A DNA stretch of 64,000 nucleotides from Amphibalanus amphitrite (taxonomy: Eukaryota; Arthropoda; Thecostraca; Balanomorpha; Balanidae), in NCBI RefSeq assembly GCF_019059575.1, contig NW_024881531.1, positions 1,116,001-1,180,000 on the forward strand, in the 5' to 3' direction. Positions within the stretch are counted from its first letter, which is position 1, and the number at the start of each line of letters is the position of its first letter. Under the pieces are notes generated by a model. The model was not told the DNA's origin, searched no databases, and was given only the letters and a program-made list of their open reading frames with translations. Shown here piece after piece: positions 40,416-51,667 of this stretch. The position numbers were made by a program, and so were the translations under genes.

Positions 40416-42590
40416 AGACTGAAAGTGATTAGTTAACCTGCGCCCTGGTGGGGTCTACTGAAAATGATTGTTAACCCGCGACCTGGTGGGGGGGGGGGGT
40501 ATTTTTGTCCCCCCCTCGTATCTCCGAAACTACTGGACGGATCCGCAAAATTCAAACGGCGTTCGAAAGCCCTGTCGAATTTGTCGAATTTGTCGAATTC
40601 GCACGTGCAAGACTCACCCCCTCGCTCGCTCCGTTAGTCGCCCCAAAAGGCGCAATACTGGTATTTAAGTTTCGAATTAACACCTTTTACATCGACGTAT
40701 GTATCTGTTTATTGCAAATTCGATACGAAAGTTGGAAAGACGACTGCATCAATCAACGATTTTAGCAATGTTCCCGAGTCTTCGCTTATTCGAGCTGTGT
40801 TCGTGTGCTCAGTTTTTGACCAGTATCGGTCAGATTTGGGACTGCGTATTTCAACACCGACAAAATCGCCCCCTCCCAGAACAGTCATCAGAGTGTTGTG
40901 CAGTGTGGAGTGGGCAGTGCGCAGCCAGGGCTTACACACTGATCCAGCAATACCGCTTGACCGATTAAACAGCCACAAAGTAGTAACATGAACTACCTCA
41001 GCCCTGCGATGAAACAGCCACAAAGCAATAACATGACCACTGACCAGCGAACAAAACCAAACTATGTTCGGCACTCGCTTACCGCTGCTTAAAGCCATGG
41101 TTAATAGGTTAAACCGTTTGACCAACTTTGACAAGGGTTATCGCCGCACCGGTCAGCGAGGCCATAAAATTGCATATAAGATGAGTGCACCGGTACGCAG
41201 CTAAACCTTGGCCATTACCAGCACAATTACTGGGGAGCATTTGCCGGACACGATTCAAAAGTTACAATGGAAGGATGTCAAATAAATCCAGAAGAAAAAC
41301 ACTTAAAATGCATGTCAAATAAATACTATTGCTAGAGCCCTCTAAGGTTACTAGAACCAGTACAGAAGGTGCGGCAGGTTCTAGTTACATCTGAGCAGAA
41401 GGTGTCTGATAATGTCCGTCCATAATAGAGGACATGCTATTCGCAAACCCGAGTCACGTGGAATGAACCCGACGACAAATAAACGGGAAACACCTGCAAA
41501 GCTACGTTTTATGCGTTCGTTGGCTATAACTTACATCATGCACGCTATCGACATCCACACAGCAATAGCAGTGAAGCGATCTAGATCCTCCTTACTGATC
41601 TTCGACTTTCGACTGATACTGAATTCTTTAAAATACAAGTAACGAGCATCAAGCGGCATTCGCACTGTAATGTTAGTAATAAGTATAAAAAAGATTTACA
41701 TGAAACATGCATTCCAGAGCATGAACCGATGGCCACTTCCATTGTAGGATGCCTATTGCCTGACCATTCGAATACAGCGCAACAATACCGCTGATGGGTG
41801 AATGCTACACTTTGATCGTAAAATTTAGGCATGCGGCTAGCTCTTTTGTTCAAAATGGCAGGTAGAGCGTCGTCATGCTGAAGGAAATAAAGTCTCAGAA
41901 TAAGAAATAATAAACTGCATGCAACTTCTTATTGTACAACAGAGCAGAATGCGCAAGTTCACGGTATAATTATTGTACTAAATGGCGTAAACATTGGACA
42001 TAACGTCCACTCATTGACGTGTGATGCACAATGCACAATACCAGTGCCACGGCCAGTACAATAAGGAAAAATCTTCGACGTCCCAGAGACGATTGGCTTG
42101 GACGCAAATACCAATAAAAATATTAAATTTGATTTTTACATACCGACTTCTGCGCCCTAGGAACGGGCATTTTTTTTTAGCACACCGCAGTAGCTTGCCA
42201 GCCAGTTACCTCATTGTAACTTTCCATTAGCGGTTCAGGGCTAGTAACAGGGCGGGGAGGAGCTATTGAGGAGCACACGTGTTCAATCTTTCAGGGGAGG
42301 GGGGGGGGGAGTAAGACCATTTGACTCGCTCGAAGTCGCCACCGATCGTTACAGTAAGTAGCCAAACGGCCTGTAAGCTAATTACCAGGCCATGGAGCAT
42401 ATAGTTACGTGGCTGTTGCAGGAGCTCTGTCTTTTGATACGGCCAGCATGTCATCACATGATGCTTCGACCGTCTAGCATGAGTGGTTATTACAGATTAC
42501 TGGCACATTTTTTTTATATTGGAGTTTTCTTAATTACACAAAGCAAGTTATAGGTACATCAGACCAGTATGGTAGGTGGAAGCCCATCAA
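40416..42590. other. Intergenic with fragments of dispersed repeats
   Basis: A near-duplicate TAACCYGCGMCCTGGTGGGG occurs at 40435 and 40473, followed by a 12-base poly-G run (40488-40499). Three GTCGAATTT units are at 40574-40600. AACAGCCACAAAG occurs twice near 40968 and 41024. An 11-base poly-G run is at 42299-42309. These look like pieces of repeats; no gene is recognised. Confidence 0.45.
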
Positions 42591-44510
42591 CTAGCATGGA
42601 CGGCGACACAAGTATGGCGCTAGATCTGGGTCAGACATAATGTCGCGATCTTCGGTAACAGTATAATTTTCTTTCATTTCATTGAATATTTGCCTATATC
42701 TTTGCAACGAATTGGACAATGATCTTCCTTTTCTCTCTGAGGACTGCGATTTTCCTACCTCCGTCACATCAATAGAAAGCAATTCTAACAACAGATCAGA
42801 GCTCTGCGATTGAGGCGATTCGGGAGATATGTACTGCTCTGGCTCAGAGGCTACTTCTGGAGCTTGCTGTTCGAAACGAGACACATACACATCACCATCG
42901 CCACAATCATCAGCTGCCGGGGCCAGTAAAACGGATGCAGCGTTGCCACGAACAACGGCCAATGACAACCGCTGCCACAGCCATGCCTGCTCCCGACGGT
43001 CCCCGGTGTTTGCGGCCATGCGCGCACCCAATTCCTTCACAAAGGCTCTGGTCGAGGGACCACAGGCACCTGTCGTCTCAAATGCCACTGGTTGGAACAT
43101 ATAACGTGTGGTAAACTTCTCGTATTTGCGACATTTGCGCGTTTCAGCGTCCTTAGCTGCAGCGCCGGCTGAGGTGGCGGCTGACGGGAGGTGAGATTCT
43201 GCAAACGTATTAACGCAAGTTGCGTCCCAAATCATTGCCTTCCCTTCAGCGAATGGGAACACCGTCATGCCATCGGGCCTTTTGCCGTCGCCGCGGTCGA
43301 TGCCGGTTGGCTCTAGAATCGCTGGAATGCAAGCGGTCTGCAGAGCGCGCCTGACCACATCGTTGAGTGCAGTATGGCGGGGGTGACGTCCCGCACTCAG
43401 ACGACAGGTCAGGGCATGATGACCTCTGCTGTCCGCTCGCGCTCCACATCGGCACTGGTGGGGCTGGCAAACATCGGCTCCCACACGCAGGGCAACAGCG
43501 ATGCGGAGCGTCTCGGGGTCCAGTAGCGTGCCGAGGGCTGCAGAGGGGACGGCATGCAGCCAGGAGCCGCTCTCCGGCACAGCTGCGGATAGGAGTCTGG
43601 CTTGATCCAACTGGTTCCCGGAGGACAGCAGTGACTTCTGAGTCTGTTCTGCCAGCACAGAATCCCATGCGCGTTGGCTGCAAACAGCGTCACCAGTTGG
43701 AGGAGCTGCGTTGTCGGCTGCACGGATCCAGGCGTTAACGGTTTGGTCACGTTCCTTGGCCATGCTGGTATGGAGCTCTCCTGGCAGTATTGTTGTCAAC
43801 AACGGCAAGCAGTGATTCAAGGAGGCAGCGAAGCTGGGCAGCGCGAGGTCTTGTGCGCGTCGTAGGCCCAGGCCGCCAAACCTAGTCGGTAAGCTAGCCT
43901 GTTTCCAGGTCTTGTCGTCGAAGTGAACGTTAGTGATGGTTGATGTTGTCACCCTCAATTTTTCGTCCAGTGGTTTTAGCAGTTCCAGTTGGCGGTAAAA
44001 GGGGGATACGCGCAGCAAATATTGCAACTTGGGCATCCAAATGCAGTTTCTTAACAGAAATAGAGCAGAATGACTGTCAATGTATTGTAGACGACCGGCC
44101 ATTCTGTCAAATTCCTCGTACTTCTTGGTAATGACGGCTTCAGCAGCTTCGTCAGTCACAGGCGCTCCTAGCATTATGGCCTCTGATTCTTCTGTGACTG
44201 TCGCACCTGGGATGAGCCGGTGTAATTGAAAAACATTACCTTCGCGCTTCTTCTTCGAACATGCCCTCGGTAGGATGATCTCACATTTATTGGGGTTCAC
44301 ATCAAGACCAACCCGAGCCAAGGCAGGGATCACACGCTCCAAATCTTGGCAAACCGTTTCGATGTCACCTCCGATAACCGCATCGTCCAAGTACCATATG
44401 TTAAATGGAGACACCACTTCCTTTGACGCTGCTTGCACAGCAAGGGAGAAAGACGTTCAGCTGGCACATTGGGTTATGGCCTGCTCTAAACCTTTGACAT
44501 TTAAAAATAA
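42591..44510 (-). mobile_element. 5'-truncated LINE with RT end and restriction-like endonuclease
   Basis: Read on minus, an open frame runs from about 44456 to the stop at 42591, preceded by an in-frame stop (44459-44457). Upstream traces such as VKGLEQ suggest the decayed motif before the YxDD core. Counting from the GTG at 44438, the protein has the reverse transcriptase YLDD box (residues 16-19), a thumb-like region, a zinc-knuckle (C329, C331, H340, C345) and a restriction-like endonuclease signature (KRPDG at 386-390, then WD at 404-405). This order defines the RLE class of non-LTR elements (R2, R4, NeSL, HERO, CRE groups). A C-terminal extension of about 100 residues follows with no known domain. 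Earlier RT motifs are absent, so it is a dead copy, though the remaining 615 codons are unbroken, suggesting recent insertion. Clade not assigned. Confidence 0.85.
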
Positions 44511-46772
44511 ATATGAAACTTTGCATGCGAGTGATTAGTGAAAGTTCTTCGGATATTCATTTCGGGGTTTGCTTTTTATTTGTTTATACTTGTGTTTACT
44601 AGGGCACTGTGCTGTCTGTGCCCCACTGAGTGGGGCTGTCACTCTCTCACTGGCCCCTTCCATGAGCTCATTCTGGTAATTTAAACGTCACGTCCACTCT
44701 CAACCATCAGAGTTTACTCAAAACAGCGGCACACTATTTATCTGGCTTTATTCCCTCGCGTTTGGATTAAATTGTCACAAAGCGGTCATCTAGCCATTCA
44801 TCCTTTTCACGAAATGTTTTGAAATTCGTTTAGGTTACATCGTCACTGTACAAGTTACAGACCTCACTGCTTCAATCCCGCAATATCGCACTTAAGTCCT
44901 ATTTTAGGTTAAATCAACCTATAGAGTCCCCCGTCTTACATTCTCACAAGATCGCGCTTCAATCTTCGTTTAGATCATATTGTCATACAGTGTCCCAGTT
45001 GTTCAATCCCACTCGCGCCCCACATTCTCACACTCTTTCACGCGATAACCGACCGAAGGCCATAGAGCACAGTCCCCCGCCGGTCATGGTTTACATGCGA
45101 CCGCTGCACGCCGTTTGATGTTGCACCTTCCGTTGATACTTGCCAAGCTGGCACTCCTGCGAGCACCGTCGGTTCGATCCCCAGTGTAGGCGAGTCTTCC
45201 TAGGCCCAGTGATCGGACTCTGACTCTGGTCAGACTGTCAGACTAAAGCCTTCGATCGGGAGACTGCACACCACACACACAGCGAACTGCTCATGACTGC
45301 AGACGCCCTGAACACCAGCAACAGCCAACACCCGAGCGGCAGGCCAGTCCTCACAGACGTTCAGCTTTCGACGGCAAACACAACCACCACGTCGTCTCTG
45401 AACACGCCATGAACTCGAGAAAGTCCTAATCAAGGCCCGCGTGCGCGTATAAGGGAATCAACACAATGCGGCAGTCCTATCTGATTCTGTGAGCCAAATA
45501 TCAACGGTAAGACAATACTTAGTAACGAGAGAAGAGCGAGAGCACTCAGACACTAGTACACCGTCAGCCCCTACATAACGCGTGATCACCAGACGACACA
45601 GCAAAGATTCACAGGAGCCGTGTCAGCACTTCTATAAGCGGTGCAAGCAGTGAACTTATTTAATGGTTATGTTAAATGGCCGCGTGCAGGGCGAAACGAC
45701 GCTCAGCAGTCGCGAAGAAGACCCCCACCGAATAACACTGCATCGCACGACTCAGTTTCAACAAACCGGGATCACACACTGCCTGTGCTCAGCCACCTGC
45801 GTTCGCGGCTGGCCGGTCGGGACTCCCTCACACGTGCCACGGGCCCGGGTGCGCCTCTCGCACTGTTCGCCTCTTCCCTGCCATCTATCGGTCATGACAA
45901 GAACTCGTCTCTCTCGGCCTTAGGCCGGGGGCCCGGTGCATATAACGCCTGTCTCCTCTATGTTTGCTGAGAAACATAGAGCAGGTCGCGAGCCGCGCCA
46001 AGTTTGATGTCTTCGTGAAGAGAAGGCAGAAATTGCTAATCACACACATCACCGGAGCGCCACAGTCGTACAGCGGCCAAGCGCACAGGTTGAGGTTAAC
46101 CGTATCCTCACTAGATGGCAGCACCCACCTCTGGACCGTGCACGGCGACGGCTGGCCAGACTGCATAGCGCTGAAGTAAAGAAGCCGATACAGAGACGTG
46201 GCTGTTCGAGTACATATCTGCAACACGAGAGAGTTGTTAGGGTGGATTTCAAATAATAATAAGACAGTCCTAAATTTTGAGACTAGCCCACTAACCCAAG
46301 CCAATCTTTATCTACATATGTATTTCTCTGACCTAGGGATAATGCAACATTTAGGTACCTACCTATAGTAACTACCCAGATTCGTCCTCTATCCTAAGAA
46401 AACCCGTCCCCATTCTCACAGAACCTCTGCCGAGCCGACAGTCCTCCCATCGGACAGCAGACGGATGGCGGGTCTCAAAGGAGCAGACCGGTACTCCCCC
46501 GAGTGACCTGAGTGACAAATTGGGACGCTCCCGTCCCTACGGGATGGATTCAGCCACTGCGGCGCAGCAGTCGGTGGCCTATTCAGCACTATGTCTCTCG
46601 TGTCCTCTCATTTCATAGCCCTGAGGGCTCAATAGACCAAAAGGGCCTAACCCAGCCAAACAAAAAATGGTATGCTTTTGGAAAATGTAGAATTGGTTTC
46701 CTCTCGGCTTTTAGCGACATTAAGAGCAATGCTTCTTTTGAAAACAGAACAATAATATTTTCCGCGTAAACA
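44511..46772. other. Intergenic, no gene recognised
   Basis: A GGTTCGATCCC string near 45170 resembles a tRNA B-box but no cloverleaf forms. Positions 45230-45970 are moderately CpG-rich. No coding exon is recognised. Confidence 0.45.
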
Positions 46773-46778
46773 TTTAAT
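46773..46778 (-). terminator. Candidate ATTAAA poly(A) signal for the CHMP4-like gene
   Basis: ATTAAA on minus about 430 bases past the stop codon of the CHMP4-like exon. It is a common variant hexamer; assignment is by position only. Confidence 0.3.
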
Positions 46779-47204
46779 CCCTTCACAGGCAGCACACTTG
46801 TGAACAGAATTTTACACCACCATTACAAATGAGACATCAAATGGCATATCCCAACGTTCTGTGAGCTCCGACAAAACCAGTCTAATAAATCTAGCTGCAC
46901 GGTGTACATATGTCTGTCGCATAACGGTATTACGTTCCAAGCTGTAATCAGCAGACAGTAGGAGTGACAAAATTCCACTCATGCCTATGAGTTTTCAGGG
47001 AGCGGTATCATCCCACTCTGATAACGATACCGGCTACAATTCACAAAGTTTCAGTAAATGCACACGATACACCATACTCTCAACGCCAACACCCAGTGGT
47101 CTAAGTGCAGTGGGCCATCAACCGATGTTGTGGGCCGAGGGCGGCGACTCACGCGTTGGAATAAAGCACTCTGCGGGGCGTCGGTCGGGGCGCCGGGGCG
47201 CCGC

Positions 47205-47269
47205 CTACGACGCCCAGGCGGCCAGCTCCGCCATGTCGTCCTCGTCCTCCTCCTTCTTGGCCTTGGCAC
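47205..47269 (-). CDS. Last coding exon of a CHMP4/Snf7-like ESCRT-III subunit
   Basis: On minus, a strong 3' splice site (long pyrimidine run, TTTCTCGACAG, ending at 47270) precedes GT, then codons for AKAKKEEDEDDMAELAAWAS and a TAG at 47207-47205. The acidic run followed by a short helix ending L-x-x-W-x-S is the C-terminal tail of CHMP4/Snf7 (shrub in Drosophila), the MIT-interacting motif that recruits VPS4; human CHMP4 proteins end similarly. CHMP4 polymerises on membranes during multivesicular body sorting, abscission and membrane repair. The exon starts in phase 1. I could not find the upstream exons on minus within the window, so they lie beyond a long intron or outside it. A short acidic-amphipathic tail is limited evidence. 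Confidence 0.6.
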
Positions 47270-48508
47270 CTGTCGAGAAAGGGGAGGGGGGGGGGGGGTC
47301 AGTATAGATGTCGGCACGGGGTCAGAGGTCGTAGAGATAACGTGGAACCACAAGCCACAGTGACAATGATGAAAGACGGGGACAAGTGTAGAATAACAAG
47401 ACATGACATTAAAATAACACGGGTATAGGAGCGAGTCGTGTATAATAATAAATTACAAATCTGAAAACGGATACATGACAAAACAACATAAATAAGAAGC
47501 TTAAGTTATGTTCTCAGAGCAGTGTCATTTGACTGCCATCATACATTAAGGGGTCGGGGAACAAATGTTACAGGTTCGTAACCTGTCATGTGTGATGGAT
47601 CCATCGACTCCGTATACCACAACACATTCTTGCAACGCATTGTTGCGAACACAGCGAACTTTGAGCAATAAATTCACGTAAGGAACGAAGGAAAACCCCT
47701 AATGTTGCGATTACGAGGTTCGCTGGCCACGCAGCGGCAGCGGGTCGAAGTTTTCACCTTTGTTTATCTCTGTGCTGTCGTTACCTGGGCGGTTTCTATG
47801 GCAACCGACTGTGGTTGGAACGAAGCCAAAGGTCACCACGAAGGCTCCAGACGACGGAACAAACGGATAAACGGAGAGTGTCGCCGTGTCAAAGGTCGCT
47901 GATAGGTCACGGGGTCTGGCCAGCCACGCGCCTCCGTGACCCGACCCGACCTCTAGGGACCAGGCGTCCGGTGACATATTGCCACACAGTGGCGTGGGAC
48001 TCGCAGAGAGCCATTCGGCGTGAGATGAGAGCTTCCTTCCTGAGCGTCAGCTCGTGGGATTGAAGCCCTCAGACCTCACAATCTTCGATCCCTCTCCACG
48101 GTCCTAGCTCTCATCAATTTAGCGAAGCGCATTGAAGAGAACTTATTATGCCAATATCTTTCCTTCTCTCATTCCAATGCCACCCCACCAGCACGCTCCC
48201 ACGCACACCCGTGGGTGTTCCCCGGCCCGGCTGACCGCCCGCTTCTCCCGGACCGAGCCAGTGGCGGTGCGGACGTCCTGGAGCAGAGACGACCCTCAGC
48301 GGACGGCATCCGACCAGGGACGACCCTCACGGGACAGCCTCCGGCCAGGGACGAGCCGCTGCCTGATGAAGCTGTCGGATCGAGGAGCCACCGGTCGTGT
48401 CCAACCAGGGCAGGAGATGGAAGGGAGAGAAATGGCACGTGTGATGACAGGGGGATACTTGTGGACATATACAACGGCTATCAGTAAACACAGCAGTACA
48501 GCGGTAAA
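47270..48508. other. Probable intron or intergenic sequence
   Basis: Upstream of the CHMP4-like exon on its own strand; begins with the acceptor pyrimidine tract, which includes a 13-base poly-G (plus) run at 47286-47298. Positions 48180-48420 are CpG-rich. No further CHMP4 exon is recognised. Confidence 0.4.
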
Positions 48509-50670
48509 GGGGCATTCCACGTCAAGTGAGACAAAAAATGACCATTTTGAACCTCACCTCCTCCGATTTTTGCGAAACTTTGTGGAACTACTCATCTATA
48601 TGTGAAAAGAAAGGAGACATGTTTTTGTCAAGATATGACGTCACGTTTCCGAGATACACGTCATCAAACATTGACCTAGGCAAGGCACATTATCATCTTT
48701 AAAGCGTCATAACCATTGAAGTTTTAGACATATCACCATGAGACAAAGTGTGAAATGGAGGGAATAGATCAGGCTTTAATTTGAGGATAACAATATTGAC
48801 ATAATTAGCTAATTAATGAACTAAATTAAAATTCAAAAAATAAATTTTGATTTTCTGAAAAATGGGTACCCTTCGATTTTGCTGATTTTTACATATTTCA
48901 TCCTCCCATACATTAGCTACATCATATAAAAAATCCAGAATGGGCCGACGTCTACGTAACTGCCTTTTGGACTTCGGAATGTCTGGCACTCGCGAGTTTC
49001 GTTTTAGCAACCAAGGAGAGGCGCTACCCGGAGATGCTTCTTTCTGCCCCAAACCAAAGCAAACCTAGCCTGACCTGACGTGACCTGACCTAATCTAACA
49101 TGCGTAAATATGTACAGCCCTCACGGCAGTTGCCGACTGGCCAAATGCTACTTAGATACGAACATTAGCCCTCACGACATTTGCCGGCTGGCCAGATGCT
49201 ACTTAAAAAACGAATGCGTGTTTAAACACTTGAGGCTAACCGGCCACGAGCCAGCCACCTTTAGATTACGAGGTGGGTACACTCGGCACACTAACTACTA
49301 AGCCACGGAGATAGCTGGTCATCGCGGAGATGTAAGCCAGTTTTTTTAATGATGCAATTGGGCATTCTCCGGGCAGCGCCTCTCTTTGGTTGCAAAAAGG
49401 AAATACGCCTGACTCTCCCAGCGCTAGGGGAGAAAGGCCCGGTTTAGCCAAAAAAGGTATAAAAAACGGAATTTGAATTGTAGGTGGGGCGGTGGGGAAC
49501 TTTATCGTGTGCCAATTTCATGGCCCTAGATCAATATCTTCAAGATCAAATGAGGTTAATCGTGATGAAATTTGCTATGGTGACTATTTTGCGTTTATAC
49601 GCCCATAGCTCTATGAGTTACTGGCCGATTTTCCTATTTCTTCCTTTTTACGACATTTGTAGTGTTATGAGAATCTTTAGATAATCTAACCATAAATTTG
49701 GCAGTTAGTGGCCTGCTAAGAGTAAGATGTCGCCGGCAAAGGCGCGGGGATCGGCCGACGCGGGAAACGTTTCAGTCACAGATTGTGTTTGCACCCTAAT
49801 AATTCAATTTTTACCAGTTGGTTTTCGTATTTATTTGACCATTAGTTTGCCTGTACATTTTTAAGCCTTCACACAAAATTTGACACGAATCGATCATATT
49901 CAGCGGTAAGAAGCGCAGTGCAAAGATGGAACCGTCCGGCGCCGGCACAGTCTACCATTCAGGCGGCAACGGCCGACGCCGGCCGCCGCGCCGCTCCGGC
50001 AAGATGTTTGACTTAACACCGCTATTACTAGAAAAGTTGTGGACCGATTTACCTATTGCTTGCACAGGAGGATTTGCAATTCAATTCTGGACAGATGCTG
50101 AAAGTTTGACGTTAATATAATAGTTATGGCGTGAGTTATTGGCGAAAAACAGGTGGGGTTGGCGAAATCCGCCCCTTCCATCGCCCGTGCTACGTTGCAC
50201 TACTTGTTGCTATATCATCCAAAGTTATCGTTGGCCCACTCTAATTTTCTCAGCACGTATGCCTTACGTGTGGTGGAAGATAATGTCCAAATTTGAGCAA
50301 AATCGAAGGGTACCCATTTTTCACAAATTAGATTTTAAGAAATTAATTCAAAATAAAATAAATTCAAAATCACCAAAAAATGTTAAAATTACCAAATTTA
50401 ACTAGCATAACTCCTCGTGTTCACGTTTCCGTTTGATTGAAATTAATAGCTTCAAAAATGTTGAAGCTATAGATCTTTCAAGATTGCAATACACGTCCAA
50501 TTCTGCTAAAAAAGCAGAAGTTTAGCGGCTTGTATCTCTGTAGCCCGAGGGCATATGACAAAATCCTTTGACCCTCAGAGGTTTCACCCAATTGCCAACA
50601 AGTATACCAAGTTTGAACAAAATCGCAGAGGTGGCCGATTTTGGCTGTCCCGGTTGACATGGAATGCCCC
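48509..50670. mobile_element. Foldback DNA element with GGGGCATTCC ends
   Basis: The ends are inverted: GGGGCATTCCACGTCAA at left and its reverse complement with one mismatch at right. They are flanked by an exact TAAA duplication (48505-48508 and 50671-50674). Weaker inverted similarity continues inward for hundreds of bases, including a perfect 25-base inverted match between 48858-48882 and 50297-50321, so the two halves could form long hairpin arms. No transposase is encoded. The centre holds a tRNA-derived SINE-like insertion and loosely related GGTGGGG-type pieces. This is a large foldback or MITE-type element of unassigned superfamily. Confidence 0.78.
49067..49316 (-). mobile_element. 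tRNA-derived SINE-like sequence
   Basis: On minus, TGGCTTAGTAGTTAGTG (49305-49289) matches the polymerase III A box and GGCTCGTGGCC (from 49252) approximates the B box, 53 bases apart start to start. Between them a CTCGTAATC stretch resembles an anticodon loop with CGT (Thr-like). The B box and stems are too decayed for a working tRNA. The body holds two copies of a 51-base unit (starting 49117 and 49168 on plus), and the 3' end is an AGGTC-type tandem tail (49067-49096). It lies between the arms of the foldback element. Confidence 0.6.
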
Positions 50671-51340
50671 TAAAGCAGCGAACTGTGTAGTCACACACCT
50701 ACCCCCATGACGGCTTTACACCTTGTCTTCACATTGATCATGGCTGCTGGTATGCTTTCTGAATCTCAACATCATCTTAAAAGGGTGGTTAAAAATGAAA
50801 GTATTTCTTAATAACCAGATTACTAGCTTTCCAGCATATTCCCACACGCTTCCCACTTTCAGACTCCATCCATGATTTAGAGACCACGGCGCGCAATTCA
50901 TCACCAGCTCTAAACCTCAGACCGGTGAGGCTTTTCTCCAGTGGGAGTATCTGCGTTGGTCCCTCCGGTCGCAGCTGCTCCAGCGCAGCGGGCGCCGATT
51001 TCCACTGAAACCCACCCGACTCGTCTCTCCACGCACGCAAGGCGACCATAAAGCCTACCGCCACCCTAAGAGCAAACGCGAGTTCCTCTGGCGGTACAAA
51101 GCCGCTGGGAACCGAGTTAGCCGGCGGCGACATGCGTGACATTTGAATCACCCGGCCGGGCCGGGGCGGGCCGGTCGCTCATCTCTTGACAGCTCTCTCT
51201 ATTGGAGCGGGGTCCCGGGGGCGCGGCTCAGATGTGCGCCAGCCCATCAGGGCACGTGTCAATATCGGCCGATGGCTGTTAAACATTCATAACACGTCCG
51301 GAGGTCGTCTGTGCGGCTGTCGCTCCCCATCGCTTTAATA
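50671..51340. other. Intergenic, no gene recognised
   Basis: AT-rich at first, then G+C-rich from about 50930. No exon recognised. Confidence 0.45.
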
Positions 51341-51667
51341 TTCATCTCCATCGGACCATCGGGGCCGGTGGAGTCGCCGTCCCCGGTGGACCAGCCCCTC
51401 CTCTGACGAGCCCGCCGCCGCGGCGTGGTGCGCGGCGGCGCAGCATCCGGCCGCCCCGACGGTCACACCGTCGGCACCGACAGCGGCCGCGCATTCGACG
51501 GCCGTCGGTCCCGGCGGCAGCGCGCGCCCGATCGACGCTCCCCGACCGGAGGTGTCTGCACCGCTCACTGGGAACGACTAGCGGGACAGAGAAGCGCGAG
51601 AGATAGTCGGCGGCGGCGAGTGATCGCCAAACAACCGGAAGAAGGCAGGAGGACAGCAGTTTATCAG
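51341..51667 (+). other. CpG-rich island, possible non-coding first exon of the RGK gene
   Basis: A CpG-dense block with no recognisable protein. It ends TTTATCAG followed by GTGGGT (GT at 51668-51669), a plausible donor. An acceptor with a C-rich tract (CCCCCGGCAG, ending 53209) lies about 1.5 kb downstream, 58 bases before the RGK start codon. Splicing these would give an untranslated first exon driven by a CpG promoter. This is inference from signals only. Confidence 0.35.

Noticed and set aside
45140-45190. Possible tRNA with a GGTTCGATCCC B-box
   Set aside because: No acceptor, anticodon or T-stem pairing can be drawn around it.
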